Below, piece by piece: positions 1 through 7,926 of a stretch of DNA of 63,483 nucleotides (position 1 is its first letter; every line of letters begins with the position of its first letter). The translations under genes and the position numbers were made by a program. The notes under the pieces are model-generated. The model had not been told where the DNA came from and searched no databases. It was given only the letters and a program-made list of their open reading frames with translations. This DNA is from CAZNPL01 sp964574815. Lineage in GTDB: Bacteria; Planctomycetota; Phycisphaerae; UBA1845. The stretch covers positions 1 through 63,483 of the forward strand of contig CAZNPL010000042.1 of assembly GCA_964574815.1 (NCBI GenBank), written 5' to 3'.

Positions 1-73
1 GAATCCCCATCGGCGCGCGACCTGAGTTAGCTTGAGCCTCTTTAGCGCTGTCATATTAGTGTAACAGAAGAGA

Positions 74-166
74 GTAGAGAGTTGAAAGTAGACCGCAGGA
101 GAGGGCGGCTCTGGCGGATGACGGCCGTGGTGACCAGAGGGTGGCTGTGCCTCTTCGACTCTCTAC
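74..166. repeat. Imperfect inverted repeat in chromosomal left flank
   Basis: A 13-base arm at 74-86 (GTAGAGAGTTGAA) recurs inverted at 154-166 with one mismatch; GAAAGTAG / CTACTTTC next to each arm extends the symmetry. No gene can be supported in 1-216. It could be a decayed REP-like element of the host chromosome outside the integrated element. Confidence 0.3.
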
Positions 167-189
167 TTTCTACTTTCTCCTGCTCTCGA

Positions 190-215
190 TTTTTGCCCGC
201 TTTCGCGGGCAAAAA
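190..215 (-). terminator. Ancestral terminator of tRNA-Ser, now separated from the gene
   Basis: A GCCCGC/GCGGGC stem with a TTTC loop, flanked by five A and five T, so it can act in both directions. It lies directly beyond the left copy of the tRNA 3' end (217). Before integration it would have sat right after the minus-strand tRNA-Ser gene; now the whole element lies between them. Confidence 0.7.
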
Positions 216-216
216 A

Positions 217-277
217 CGGAGAGGGCGGGATTCGAACCCGCGGTACCGGTGTTACCCAGTACGACGGTTTAGCAAAC
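217..277. repeat. Left attachment-site repeat (3' half of tRNA-Ser)
   Basis: 61 bases identical to 9644-9704. In minus orientation it carries the anticodon loop, variable arm, T arm and acceptor 3' strand of tRNA-Ser but not the 5' half, so it is not a functional tRNA. Perfect identity running from the anticodon loop to the discriminator base is what tyrosine-integrase elements leave after inserting into a tRNA gene. Confidence 0.93.
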
Positions 278-331
278 GGGCGCACACTGCCGGTAAAGAA
301 TTGTGCCAGCGGGACTTAGAAGCGCCCGAAA

Positions 332-353
332 AAATGTTGCACGCATGTTGCAC
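332..353 (+). promoter_or_regulatory. Probable integrase arm-type site, left
   Basis: Two direct copies of ATGTTGCAC begin 11 bases apart, about one helical turn. The same 22-base block with a single difference lies at 9475-9496 inside the other end of the element. Paired direct repeats inside both ends, close to the integrase gene, fit arm-type binding sites of a lambda-like tyrosine integrase. Confidence 0.6.
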
Positions 354-356
354 CCC

Positions 357-384
357 AGCCGCGCCGCTTGGCGCGGCTTTCTCT
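357..384 (+). terminator. Rho-independent terminator near left end
   Basis: AGCCGCGCC and GGCGCGGCT pair as a 9-bp stem with a GCTT loop, followed by TTCTCTT. It would stop transcription entering the element from the chromosome on the plus strand. Confidence 0.6.
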
Positions 385-645
385 TGCGCTCGAGCTGTGC
401 CAGCAACCGCGCGACCGCGAGAATTGCCGCGTGGCGCCTTGGCGGGTCCAAGGACACCACCGAGCGCCGTTGCGTGGCGTGGCGCCCGGTTTCTGCGTGC
501 GGAAACGCCATTGACGGCGGCGCCGGGCGCCGGACAATTGGCGGCGCCGGGTGCGAGCGACGGCTCGCGAACGTGGTCCCCGGTCGTGTGCACGCGAGTC
601 CCGCATACGGCCGGAGGCCGCGGCTCGGCGCGAGGGACTCGCACA

Positions 646-1266
646 ATGTCGCTACCAACGTTCACCGAAGAGTGCATCATGCAACTAAACGCCATGCTGG
701 ACGCTGTCCAGCGCACCGTGCCGGACTCGCATGAGCGCCGGCAGGCACTCGCGCAGGCTGACGGCAACCGGCTAAGCCGGTTCCGTTCGGCGGCTGTGCG
801 TGACGCTTTGCGTTTTGGTGACCAGACGGGCGCCATCATCATGCAACGCATCGAGACCGCGGCGGCCGCACTCGCCGACGCACGGGAAACCGCGGCGCGT
901 ACAGACTTGTACAGCGACCGATGGACGGGTGCGACACGCCGAGCCTGCGACGCCATCAATAGTCTGACGCCGTACGCTGAACTTGACTGGCGAGACGCTG
1001 ACGCAACGAAGCAATGTCCGTGGAATGACACGGACCCGCGGTTCATTCCGCTGACAGAAGCCGTCAAACTCTCAGACGGCCGACTCGACCTGAAGACGCT
1101 CAGCAAACGGCTAAAGCCGGACGGTTTGATGCGCTACATGCGTTCCGCGAAGCGGTGCAGAGTCCACAAAGGGGACCTTGAACAATATCTTGAAGCCGCC
1201 GACACGGCGAGTCCGGTCGTTCAAACGGCGGTAAGGCACACCAAAAAAGCTATTCGGCGCACCTAG
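646..1266 (+). CDS. Element protein with possible C-terminal HTH, unknown function
   Basis: 206 residues from the ATG at 646, preceded by GAGGG about 9 bases upstream; an ATG at 679 is an alternative start. The open frame extends much further left, into the att repeat and the chromosome, but that part is compositionally unlike a gene. Residues ~1-140 are helical. The last ~55 residues (FIPLTEAVKLSDGRLDLKTL, then a basic stretch and HKGDLEQYLEA) resemble excisionase/MerR-type winged helices that choose DNA by a first recognition helix. First gene of the plus-strand run. Function unknown; a regulator or Xis is a guess from the C-terminus. Confidence 0.6.
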   Translation: MSLPTFTEECIMQLNAMLDAVQRTVPDSHERRQALAQADGNRLSRFRSAAVRDALRFGDQTGAIIMQRIETAAAALADARETAARTDLYSDRWTGATRRACDAINSLTPYAELDWRDADATKQCPWNDTDPRFIPLTEAVKLSDGRLDLKTLSKRLKPDGLMRYMRSAKRCRVHKGDLEQYLEAADTASPVVQTAVRHTKKAIRRT

Positions 1267-1553
1267 TCTATTCGCAACCTATTCGCACCCGTTGCCGAAA
1301 CTCACGCCATAGCCGCACATTAACGCGGTTTCCGCGCATCGCCTATTCGCTGCCTACTCTTTGTACTTTACGGGCGCAGAACTGGTGACCAAAATTAAGG
1401 CAATGGCTGCCACCGAAGACAAGCAAATTGAAAGCGCCGTCCGACGCATGCTTGCAGCCGCGCGCGAGCTTGTCGAAATTGAGAACCGCGCACGACGGCG
1501 CAGGACCCTACCAACCAGGGAACATTCTTCAACCAAACCAGGAGCGCAGACCA
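1267..1553. other. Spacer with weak small ORF (1403-1600)
   Basis: Between two supported genes. A frame opening with TTG at 1361 or ATG at 1403 encodes 65-79 residues (MAATEDKQIESAVRRMLAAA start, basic middle) and would overlap the next gene by 47 bases. There is no good ribosome binding site and the tail reads like out-of-frame sequence, so I do not call it a gene. CTATTCGC-type repeats occur at 1267-1350 (CTATTCGCAACCTATTCGCA, then CCTATTCGCTGCCTA), possibly a small regulatory repeat set. Confidence 0.4.
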
Positions 1554-2084
1554 ATGAAGCTGGACTCAAAGACGGTAGCGAGCGTGCGCCGGACGCTTGA
1601 GGAACTTGCCGCGACCATCAACGCGGCAAATACTGAGCGCGTGCGCCACTTGCCGGCGGCGGCAAAATACTTCATTGACACGGCGAACGTACAACGCCGG
1701 CACGCAAACAAAAAACAGGGCGACGTTGCAGAGCAGGAGCGACTGTACCAGAGTCATGTCGCAATGGGCTATGCTGCGTCACCGAAGCGCCCGACCGAGT
1801 TTAGCGCTGAGCGTGACGTTGTTGGGCGGCGACACGCCGAAGCGAACGAAGTTGACCGCTTTGCGCACCAGCTTTTTGATATTCACGAAACGGCGTCGCA
1901 ACTCGGCTTGCTGAAAACGTGGACGACAAAAACACTCGAGCGCCTGGATCGAATAGAAAACCGCGAGCCAAGGGAAGAGGACACGCGCCAAACCCTTGCC
2001 AAGCGGCGTGAGCAGGTCCGAAAGTTGCGCGAGAACCAAAAGCAAACAACGCGCATCCCAATTGCCACATCGGCGCAAATATAA
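1554..2084 (+). CDS. Coiled-coil element protein, unknown
   Basis: 176 residues from the ATG at 1554, with GGAG 10 bases upstream. Rich in Arg, Lys, Glu and Ala; residues ~1-60 and ~110-165 look like long helices, with a basic tail. Position just before the prohead protease gene recalls scaffold or head-accessory genes of phages, but there is no recognisable family signature. It starts a tight cluster: the next gene begins 12 bases after its stop. Function unknown. Confidence 0.7.
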   Translation: MKLDSKTVASVRRTLEELAATINAANTERVRHLPAAAKYFIDTANVQRRHANKKQGDVAEQERLYQSHVAMGYAASPKRPTEFSAERDVVGRRHAEANEVDRFAHQLFDIHETASQLGLLKTWTTKTLERLDRIENREPREEDTRQTLAKRREQVRKLRENQKQTTRIPIATSAQI

Positions 2085-2096
2085 CGGAGCACAGTG

Positions 2097-2378
2097 ATGG
2101 AAACCGCGACACGAAAAGGCAAGCACGACGAAGCGCGACAGTCGTTTTTGCGGCATGCTGACGAGACCCTGGCTGCCGACATTGCGAAGTACCAAAACCA
2201 GGGAACGCTCACGCGCAGCATGGGCGCGCGAGCGAAAACGGCGCAGACAGAAATTCGCGAGCGCATTGGCAAAGGCGACCGCGCGGCGATTGATGAGGCG
2301 CAAGCAAAGCTAGAGACTTTTCAACGCGAGCTGTGGCTGATGAGCCGCGAGAGAAAACATGCCGACAATAACCGGTGA
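2097..2378 (+). CDS. Small helical element protein, unknown
   Basis: 93 residues from the ATG at 2097 (a GTG immediately before is an alternative). Charged, predicted mostly helical, with QAKLETFQRELWLMSRERKH near the C-terminus. It overlaps the following protease gene by 20 bases, which implies translational coupling. No family recognised. Confidence 0.65.
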   Translation: METATRKGKHDEARQSFLRHADETLAADIAKYQNQGTLTRSMGARAKTAQTEIRERIGKGDRAAIDEAQAKLETFQRELWLMSRERKHADNNR

Positions 2379-2862
2379 TGCTATTGTGTGGGGAAGCCTG
2401 TCGCACGACCTTGGCGGCTTTCGCGAGCGTATCGAAGCGGGCGCGTTTGATGTTTCGCTAAGCAACCCGAACAACGACATTCGCGCGCTTATCGAGCACG
2501 ACTTGTCGCGAATGATCGGCCGGCGCAGTGCGAACTTGGACCTGAAAGCCGACGAAACCGCGTTGCGTGTTCGCATTGACGCGCCGAATACGAGCGCCGT
2601 CCGCGACCTCGTAGAAAACATCAACGCGCGGCTCGTGCGTGGTATGTCGTTTTCGTTTTCCGTGCCGCCGAAAGGCGACACCTGGACGCGCGGCAACGAC
2701 AACCTGCCATTGCGCATTGTAAAGCGGGCAGACCTGTTCGAGGTTTCGCCTGTCGCGGACCCTGCCTATACCGCAACGCAAGTTGCCGCGCGTTCCGTGG
2801 ATAGCGAGCCTTGCGACCGAGTTTTCTTTGGTGTGCCTGCGACCTGGAAGGTGGTGCCGTGA
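2359..2862 (+). CDS. HK97-family phage prohead protease
   Basis: 167 residues. In HK97-like phages this serine protease (peptidase U35) cleaves the scaffold domain of the capsid protein during prohead maturation. The family pattern is clear: GGFRERIEAGAF at 19-30, IRALIEHD with the catalytic His at 47, RGMSFSF with the catalytic Ser at 97, and RADLFEVSPVADPAY with the acidic residue Glu128. Length is typical for the minimal protease. The normal neighbours (portal upstream, major capsid downstream) are absent, so its substrate would have to come from a helper phage, or the gene is a relic. The intact triad argues against simple decay. Confidence 0.9.
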   Translation: MPTITGDAIVWGSLSHDLGGFRERIEAGAFDVSLSNPNNDIRALIEHDLSRMIGRRSANLDLKADETALRVRIDAPNTSAVRDLVENINARLVRGMSFSFSVPPKGDTWTRGNDNLPLRIVKRADLFEVSPVADPAYTATQVAARSVDSEPCDRVFFGVPATWKVVP

Positions 2863-2975
2863 TGCCGGCCAGGGCGAACGTGTTTCCTGGCGCTGTCGCG
2901 CTTCGCACCAAGCGTGGCGCCGGCGTGTTGTATGGCGTCGGCGCCACGCTGACGAAGCGGTGCGCTGTATTTTGA
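2862..2975 (+). CDS. Possible 37-residue basic peptide
   Basis: The ATG at 2862 overlaps the protease stop codon by one base (TGATG), a common coupling arrangement. The product is short, Arg/Ala/Val rich and without a known motif. Coupling is the only evidence; it may be fortuitous in GC-rich DNA. Confidence 0.3.
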   Translation: MPARANVFPGAVALRTKRGAGVLYGVGATLTKRCAVF

Positions 2976-3024
2976 CACAGTGGGCGCCGAGCCGTGGGGT
3001 GTCCCCGCGGCTGCCAATAAAAAA

Positions 3025-3045
3025 CCGCCGGCAGCGGACCGGCGG
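3025..3045. other. GC hairpin next to an A-run
   Basis: CCGCCGG (3025-3031) pairs with CCGGCGG (3039-3045) with seven bases between, preceded by AATAAAAAA. Read on the minus strand this has the form of a terminator, yet no minus-strand gene feeds it. It may separate the protease cluster from the replication genes. Confidence 0.4.
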
Positions 3046-3065
3046 CGGACGACTGGACGACAACA

Positions 3066-3296
3066 ATGTTCGACTTGCGACATTCTAAGGGAACCTTCGA
3101 CGCGGCGTCAAGACGCCATTTCCTACCGTCGCGATACCAGACGCCGCAAACCGTCTTCCTGGACGTGGACAGCCGCGGGGCCGCGCACGACCTACTGAGT
3201 GCCGCGTGCCGTGCGGCAGTCCGCGGACGCCGGGACCTGGCGATACCGTTCATTGAAGCCGCCTGCGACTTATGCCAAGGACCACCGACCCGATGA
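3066..3296 (+). CDS. Small element protein coupled to the primase gene
   Basis: 76 residues, ATG at 3066. The stop overlaps the ATG at 3293 of the primase as ATGA, so the pair is probably translated together. Contains FLDVDSRGAAHDLLSAACRA and a single Cys pair near the end. No family recognised; an accessory replication or copy-control role is only suggested by position. Confidence 0.55.
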   Translation: MFDLRHSKGTFDAASRRHFLPSRYQTPQTVFLDVDSRGAAHDLLSAACRAAVRGRRDLAIPFIEAACDLCQGPPTR

Positions 3297-5431
3297 CTAC
3301 TGCGACCACCACCTTATCCGAACGGCACCGCGCCGAACTATACGCCAGCGGACTGAGTGACGAGACTATCGAAGCCGCCGGCATCTACTCGACCGACGCG
3401 GCTGGCGTAAAGGCTATCTTGGGTTGGGCGCCGAAGGATGCGGACTGGGGAAACGCGATGGTCTTTTTCTTTCCGTCCCGCAACGGCGAGGCGGACGACT
3501 ACCGGCGTGTCAAGCCGGACTTCCCGCGAGAGCGGGATGGCAAGCCGGTAAAGTACGAAACACCGAAGGGCGCACCGAACCGTGCCTACTTTCCGCCGGG
3601 TTTCTGCGATGCGCTCGAGGGTGCCGGCGTTGTTGTTGTCACCGAAGGCGAGAAAAAAGCACTTGCCGGCATGCAAGCTGGGTTTCCGACTATCGGCTTA
3701 GTTGGCGTCTGGGGTTGGCAAGAACGGCGCAAACGCGCCGACACCGGGCGCGCCTTTGGCAAGCGGCGACTCATTGACGACCTGGCTGACATCGAGTGGA
3801 AGCGGCGACGTGTAGTCATCGTCTTCGACGCGGACGCCGGCACCAAACCGGAAGTACAGTTAGCCGAGACCCGGCTTGCGGAAACACTGAGCGCCGCGGG
3901 CGCCGATGTTCGCGTTGTACGACTGCCGGCGAATGGCGATGGCAAGGTAGGACTCGATGACTTTCTCGTGGCACACGGTGACGCCGGACCCGCCAAGTTG
4001 CGGGAACTCATCGACGCTGCGAAGAAACCGGAACTGCCGGAACACCCGACGCCGATGGATTGGGCGCGGATGTTCGTGGACGAACACTTTACCGCACGAC
4101 ACGGGCGCACCCTACAGTGGCATCGAGACGAGTATTGGCGGTGGGATGCCACAAGATACATCCGCGTCCCTGAGTCTGAGTTGGCGGCTATCGTGCTAAA
4201 ATGGCTGGACAAGCGAACCAAAGAGGCGACGCCACGACGTGCGGCAGACGTTGTGAAGGCGCTTGCGGCGGTTTGCCGAGTGCCATACACACTTGAGCAG
4301 CCGGTTTTTCTCGATAACAGGCGGAAGCCGGCGCCGGACAATGTTATCGCATTTGCAAACACACTGTTGGACATATCGCAAACCGGCGGCGACCTGAAGC
4401 TGTACGACCATACACCCGCGTGGTTTTCGCCAACGGCGCTTCCGTACATTTTCGCACCCGATGCCGACTGTCCACAGTGGAAGGCGTTTGTTGATGAGGT
4501 GCTGGAAGACGGCGACTGTATCGACCTGTTGCAACAGTGGTTCGGCTTGTGCCTGACACCGGACATGTCCTATCAAAAACTATTGATGCTTGTCGGACCG
4601 AAGCGCAGCGGCAAGGGAACCGTGTTGCGTATCCTACAGCACGTCATCGGACCGGCCGCGTGCGCGTCGCCAACATTGTCGAGTCTCGCCGGCGAATTTG
4701 GCTTGTGGCAACTTGTCGGTAAGACGGTGGCGATGTTTCCTGACGCGCACCTGGGTTACCGCGTGGACTCAATGCGCGTTCTGGAAATTATCAAGAGCAT
4801 TGTCGGCGAGGATCCGGTGAGCATCAACCGGAAGAACCTGCCGTACCTTACGAACGTGCGGCTGCGTGTGCGGTTTATGGTGACAGTAAACGAGCTGCCG
4901 CGTTTCTCGGATGCGTCCGACGCACTCGGTGCGCGGCTGTTGCTGTTGCCGTTTGAAAAGAGTTTCGCCGGCCGCGAGGACCGCGAGCTAGAGGGACGGC
5001 TGAAGCGCGAGGCGTCCGGTGTTCTGAACTGGTCCTTGCGTGGACTGCACCGGCTACGCTCGCAAGGACGGTTCAAGGTGCCGGCGAAAACCGAAGAGAC
5101 GCTTGAGAACTACCGGCGGATGACCGCACCCGTTGCCGGTTTCGTCGAGGACCTTTGCACTCTTGACCCGCAAGTTGAGGTGCCGTGTGCCGACTTGTTT
5201 GACGCCTGGCGTGCATGGGCGCGGGACAACGGACACACGCCGGGCGCCATCGCGACTTTCGGCGAGCACTTGCGAGCGTCCGAGCCGGCAGTCCAGCGGC
5301 GGCGACGGCGGGACGACGGCGACCGGACGTATGTCTACTGCGGTATCGACCTGAGTGGCGACGGTTTGGCGGCGCTCGAGCGGTACCGGACAAAACGCAC
5401 TGAGAACGGCAAAGACAACGGCTGTCCCTAG
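3293..5431 (+). CDS. P4-type primase-helicase (TOPRIM-like + SF3 helicase)
   Basis: 712 residues from the ATG at 3293, chosen because it overlaps the previous stop (ATGA); an ATG at 3272 is also in frame. The N-terminal half has a DUF3854/TOPRIM-like primase region with VVTEGEKKALA (~116-126) and VIVFDADAG (~175-183). A D5_N-like region follows at ~255-420, then an SF3 helicase with Walker A GPKRSGKGT at 435-443. Proteins of this build start replication of P4-like satellites, phages and plasmids, priming and unwinding at an origin near their own gene. TGTCCC repeats at the 3' end of this gene are a candidate origin. It is the element's own replication protein. Confidence 0.92.
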   Translation: MTTATTTLSERHRAELYASGLSDETIEAAGIYSTDAAGVKAILGWAPKDADWGNAMVFFFPSRNGEADDYRRVKPDFPRERDGKPVKYETPKGAPNRAYFPPGFCDALEGAGVVVVTEGEKKALAGMQAGFPTIGLVGVWGWQERRKRADTGRAFGKRRLIDDLADIEWKRRRVVIVFDADAGTKPEVQLAETRLAETLSAAGADVRVVRLPANGDGKVGLDDFLVAHGDAGPAKLRELIDAAKKPELPEHPTPMDWARMFVDEHFTARHGRTLQWHRDEYWRWDATRYIRVPESELAAIVLKWLDKRTKEATPRRAADVVKALAAVCRVPYTLEQPVFLDNRRKPAPDNVIAFANTLLDISQTGGDLKLYDHTPAWFSPTALPYIFAPDADCPQWKAFVDEVLEDGDCIDLLQQWFGLCLTPDMSYQKLLMLVGPKRSGKGTVLRILQHVIGPAACASPTLSSLAGEFGLWQLVGKTVAMFPDAHLGYRVDSMRVLEIIKSIVGEDPVSINRKNLPYLTNVRLRVRFMVTVNELPRFSDASDALGARLLLLPFEKSFAGREDRELEGRLKREASGVLNWSLRGLHRLRSQGRFKVPAKTEETLENYRRMTAPVAGFVEDLCTLDPQVEVPCADLFDAWRAWARDNGHTPGAIATFGEHLRASEPAVQRRRRRDDGDRTYVYCGIDLSGDGLAALERYRTKRTENGKDNGCP

Positions 5432-5540
5432 CTGTCCCCAGGGCTGTCGTAATGCACGCGAAGCGAGAAAAGACACGATGAGCGCAAGCGCATGTAAAGG
5501 GCGCATTAGGGCGGACCTAGGGACAGGGGGGGACACCGGG
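5421..5540. repeat. TGTCCC iteron-like repeats, candidate replication origin
   Basis: GCTGTCCC at 5421 and 5431 and GCTGTCGT at 5443 are spaced 10 and 12 bases; inverted copies follow at 5517-5526 (CTAGGGACAG, exact inverse of 5422-5431) and 5526-5535 (GGGGGACAC). Directly and inversely repeated motifs beside a P4-type primase resemble initiator binding sites. The repeats overlap the primase 3' end and the 5' end of the next gene. No AT-rich unwinding tract is obvious. Confidence 0.45.
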
Positions 5541-5813
5541 ACTCGCGTCGCCTTTAACTGGGGTGACGGCGGAAAAGCGGGTGACGGCACAACCGGGACG
5601 ACACGGCGCGAGCGTAAACCGTCCGTTTACTCGGACGGAAAGTACCGGGCGCCCGGGTGTGTTCCCTGCAAGCGGTGCGGCCGTCCAATTACGTTCGGCC
5701 GCGTGGAACAGATTTTCGACACGCTGCACCCGGAAGGGCGCCGGCCGAAGAACAGGCAGGAACGCTGGGTGATACTAGAGCCGACCTTATGGCTGCATGC
5801 GTGCGTGGACTAA
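5478..5813 (+). CDS. Element protein with Cys-rich (zinc-binding?) motif
   Basis: 111 residues from the ATG at 5478; the frame is open upstream but overlaps the primase. Residues ~55-70 hold CVPCKRCGRPITFG and the C-terminus ends HACVD, so a C-x2-C-x2-C...H-x-C metal site is plausible. The Gly/Thr/Arg-rich first 45 residues look disordered. The family is not recognised. It sits between the primase and the small terminase genes. Confidence 0.55.
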   Translation: MSASACKGRIRADLGTGGDTGTRVAFNWGDGGKAGDGTTGTTRRERKPSVYSDGKYRAPGCVPCKRCGRPITFGRVEQIFDTLHPEGRRPKNRQERWVILEPTLWLHACVD

Positions 5814-5988
5814 ACGAAAGGAAGCGGTGCGAATACCAACGACGGGGCGCGACCGCAACCGCTATGGTACAGCGACACTTATTAAAGGGGGGCTGCACGA
5901 ATAGCTACAGCCTGAGCGACGTTGACCGCTGGCCAAACACTTTTGCTTGTCTGCCGCGCACGGTTGAAAACAGAAATTGAGGTGACCC

Positions 5989-6333
5989 ATGCCAGAAGGT
6001 AAAGAGACGCAAACCGTACCCAAACACCTGCAAGCCGCTACACGCGCGTGGTACATCGACGTAACTGAAAGCTACGAGTTGGAACCGCACCACTTGCGCT
6101 TGCTACAGCTTGCAGCGGAAGCCTGGGACAGGTGCCAAGAGGCGCGCGCTGTACTGTCCAAAAGCGGGCTCACGTACGAAGACCGTTTCGGCGCACCGAG
6201 AGCGCGGCCGGAAGTTGCCGTAGAGCGCGATTCTCGGCTTGCGTTCGCGCGGCTTGTGCGCGAGTTGGGGCTTGACCTGACCGAACCACCGGACACGCGA
6301 CCACCCTTTACTCAGGGAAGGCGCCAACAATGA
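5989..6333 (+). CDS. terS: Phage terminase small subunit, P27 family
   Basis: 114 residues, ATG at 5989 preceded by GAGGTG. The pattern fits P27-type small terminases: an N-terminal region ending ATRAWYIDVTESYELEPHHL, the helix LLQLAAEAWDRCQEARAVL, GLTYEDRFG, then RPEVAVERDSRLAFARLVRE and LGLDLTEPP. Small terminase recognises the pac/cos site and recruits the large ATPase subunit. No large subunit exists in the element. In PICI satellites a private small terminase redirects the helper's packaging motor to satellite DNA, and that is the likely role here. It overlaps the next gene by 4 bases (ATGA). Confidence 0.85.
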   Translation: MPEGKETQTVPKHLQAATRAWYIDVTESYELEPHHLRLLQLAAEAWDRCQEARAVLSKSGLTYEDRFGAPRARPEVAVERDSRLAFARLVRELGLDLTEPPDTRPPFTQGRRQQ

Positions 6334-6875
6334 GACGACCGAAACCGCGACGGAAGAAACTGAAGCCGGAAGCCGGCTACAACGAGGAACACCGCGAGCA
6401 CTTGCTGAGGGGCTATTCAGGTTTGGGGCGCGGCTTTGGCAAAGACGCACCCGACGACGTTCTACAGCAAGCGTGGGTTGACTTAAAAGCGGAACTACTG
6501 CCGACATTCATCGCCGAGTTTCCGGGCGCGAGGCCGTGGGCTTGGTGGCGGTTTGATGCACCCTAACGCCGGCGGCGCGTCGGTACTGAGCGTATCAAAG
6601 CCGGTCGTGACCCGTGGGGTGAAGACTTCGGCAAACCGGATAATTGGGAAACTGTACCGGGCGGCGTGCATCCGCACGACAAGCCGCAATGCGACGCCGA
6701 GGACAAGCGGCTTGAGTTCGGCGCGCCGGCGGTGTTCGCAACCGAAGACGACGCATGCGCGGTTTTCGAGACGCAAGCGGAATATCTCGAGCGCTTGAAC
6801 TTGTGGGCGCCGGGCGAGCGCGAGGCGTTCGCGCGGGTGCCAAAAGAAACGCTGCGGTACGAACCGTACCATTAA
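6330..6875 (+). pseudogene. Phage-type gene interrupted by an in-frame TAA
   Basis: One frame runs from the ATG at 6330 (overlapping terS) to 6875 and is interrupted only by TAA at 6564-6566. The first part (78 residues) ends PWAWWRFDAP and the second (103 residues) continues RRRRVGTERIKAGRDPWGED to ETQAEYLERLNLWAPGEREA. Phage proteins with a W-x-F-x-AP segment followed by Arg-rich sequence and E-x-EYL-x-RL occur next to terminase genes, so the two halves are probably one gene with a nonsense change (GAA or CAA to TAA). The second half could restart at GTG 6666. Function unknown; probably packaging-associated by position. Confidence 0.7.
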
Positions 6876-6879
6876 CGCT

Positions 6880-7134
6880 ATGGCACTACTACCGAAAACC
6901 GTAACGCGAGAAACACTCGCCACCGTGTTCGACCAGGGGCGCCACCGTCGCGTGGTGGTAGACGTTGACCCACCGGCGGGTGTCGTCGTCTTTCGCCTGA
7001 AGGGAACGCGGCGGCGCTACAGTCTTCCAGTACAGTACCTTTACCTGCATGCACTGAAGAAAGCCGTCGCGCTCGAGAAGGCGAACAAGGCGAAAGAACG
7101 GAAGGCGCGACGAGGGAAGGGGCGCAACCAATGA
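6880..7134 (+). CDS. Small element protein with basic tail, unknown
   Basis: 84 residues, ATG at 6880. Beta-rich first half (RRVVVDVDPPAGVVVFRLKG) and a Lys/Arg-rich C-terminus (~60-84). The stop overlaps the methylase start at 7131 as ATGA, so it is co-translated with it. Nucleic-acid binding is plausible from charge. No family recognised. Confidence 0.65.
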   Translation: MALLPKTVTRETLATVFDQGRHRRVVVDVDPPAGVVVFRLKGTRRRYSLPVQYLYLHALKKAVALEKANKAKERKARRGKGRNQ

Positions 7135-7922
7135 TTCGACCGGCCTTCAAATGGCACGGCGGTAAACATTATCTCGCGCAGCGCATAGCGGCACTATTCC
7201 CTGAGCATCACACGTACTGCGAGCCGTTCGGTGGTGCGGCGTCCGTGTTGTTGAACAAGCCGCCGGCGCCCGTTGAAGTCTACAACGACGTGGACGGGCG
7301 CTTGTGTCGGTTCTTTCGCATACTGCGGAACCGCGAGAAATTCGCCGAGTTGCATCGGCGGCTACAGCTCACACCGTATTCGCACACCGAATTTGACTCG
7401 GCAACCGAGCCGGACGGCGACGAGATAGAGCAGGCGCGGCGCGACTTTGTCCGGTGGCGCTTGTCCATCGGCGGACGTGGCGACGCCTTTAGCTGCACGT
7501 TGCACCGCGAGCGCCGCGGCATGGCGGACGTTGTGAGCGGCTACTTGTCGGCGGTTGATGACGTGTTGCCGGCGGTAGCCGAGCGGTTCCGGCGTGTGCA
7601 AATGGTGACCTGCACGCCGGCGACGGCTGCCGTGTTACGGTGGGACTCGCCTGAAACGCTGTTCTATTGTGACCCGCCGTATCTCGCGGAAACGCGCACG
7701 AGTCCGCAAGTCTACGGGTGCGAAATGAGCGAAGACGACCACCGGCGCTTAGCGGGTGTGTTGCGTGCGTGTGCCGGCAAGGTGGTGTTGTCCGGTTATC
7801 CGTCCGACCTGTACGCCGACCTGTACGCCGGCTGGCGTTCGGTTTCCTTCGATATGCCAAACCACGCGGCGGGTGGTAGCTGCAAGCGCCGCGTGTCGGA
7901 ATGGGTGTGGCTGAACTGGTGA
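7131..7922 (+). CDS. D12-class N6-adenine DNA methyltransferase (Dam-like)
   Basis: 263 residues. KWHGGKHYLAQRI (7-19) and EPFGGAASVLLNKP (31-44) form the AdoMet-binding start typical of D12-class enzymes; YCDPPYLAET contains catalytic DPPY at 181-184; SGYPSDLYADLY near the end is the usual late motif. It transfers methyl to adenine N6 in a short DNA site (GATC in Dam, unknown here). No restriction enzyme accompanies it, so it probably protects element DNA or modulates element regulation. Such orphan methylases are frequent in phages and satellites. Confidence 0.9.
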   Translation: MIRPAFKWHGGKHYLAQRIAALFPEHHTYCEPFGGAASVLLNKPPAPVEVYNDVDGRLCRFFRILRNREKFAELHRRLQLTPYSHTEFDSATEPDGDEIEQARRDFVRWRLSIGGRGDAFSCTLHRERRGMADVVSGYLSAVDDVLPAVAERFRRVQMVTCTPATAAVLRWDSPETLFYCDPPYLAETRTSPQVYGCEMSEDDHRRLAGVLRACAGKVVLSGYPSDLYADLYAGWRSVSFDMPNHAAGGSCKRRVSEWVWLNW

Positions 7923-7926
7923 CGCG

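Larger units (their letters stand above)
278..645. other. Left-end noncoding region of the element
   Basis: About 370 GC-rich bases between the att core and the first supported gene. It contains the arm-type motif pair (332-353) and a terminator hairpin (357-384). An open frame reads in from the chromosome side through the att repeat, but nothing supports translation before 646. The remainder probably holds the promoter of the first gene; I see no clear promoter hexamers. Confidence 0.6.

Noticed and set aside
217..277. Second tRNA-Ser gene
   Set aside because: Only the 3' half is present; no 5' acceptor strand or D arm.
82..645. Open frame running from the chromosome through the left att repeat into the first element gene
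   Set aside because: It crosses the tRNA-derived repeat and a terminator hairpin and has no domain; a credible start with ribosome binding site is at 646.
5814..5988. Gene between the zinc-motif protein and terS
   Set aside because: Open frames are short, shift between phases and have no start signal.
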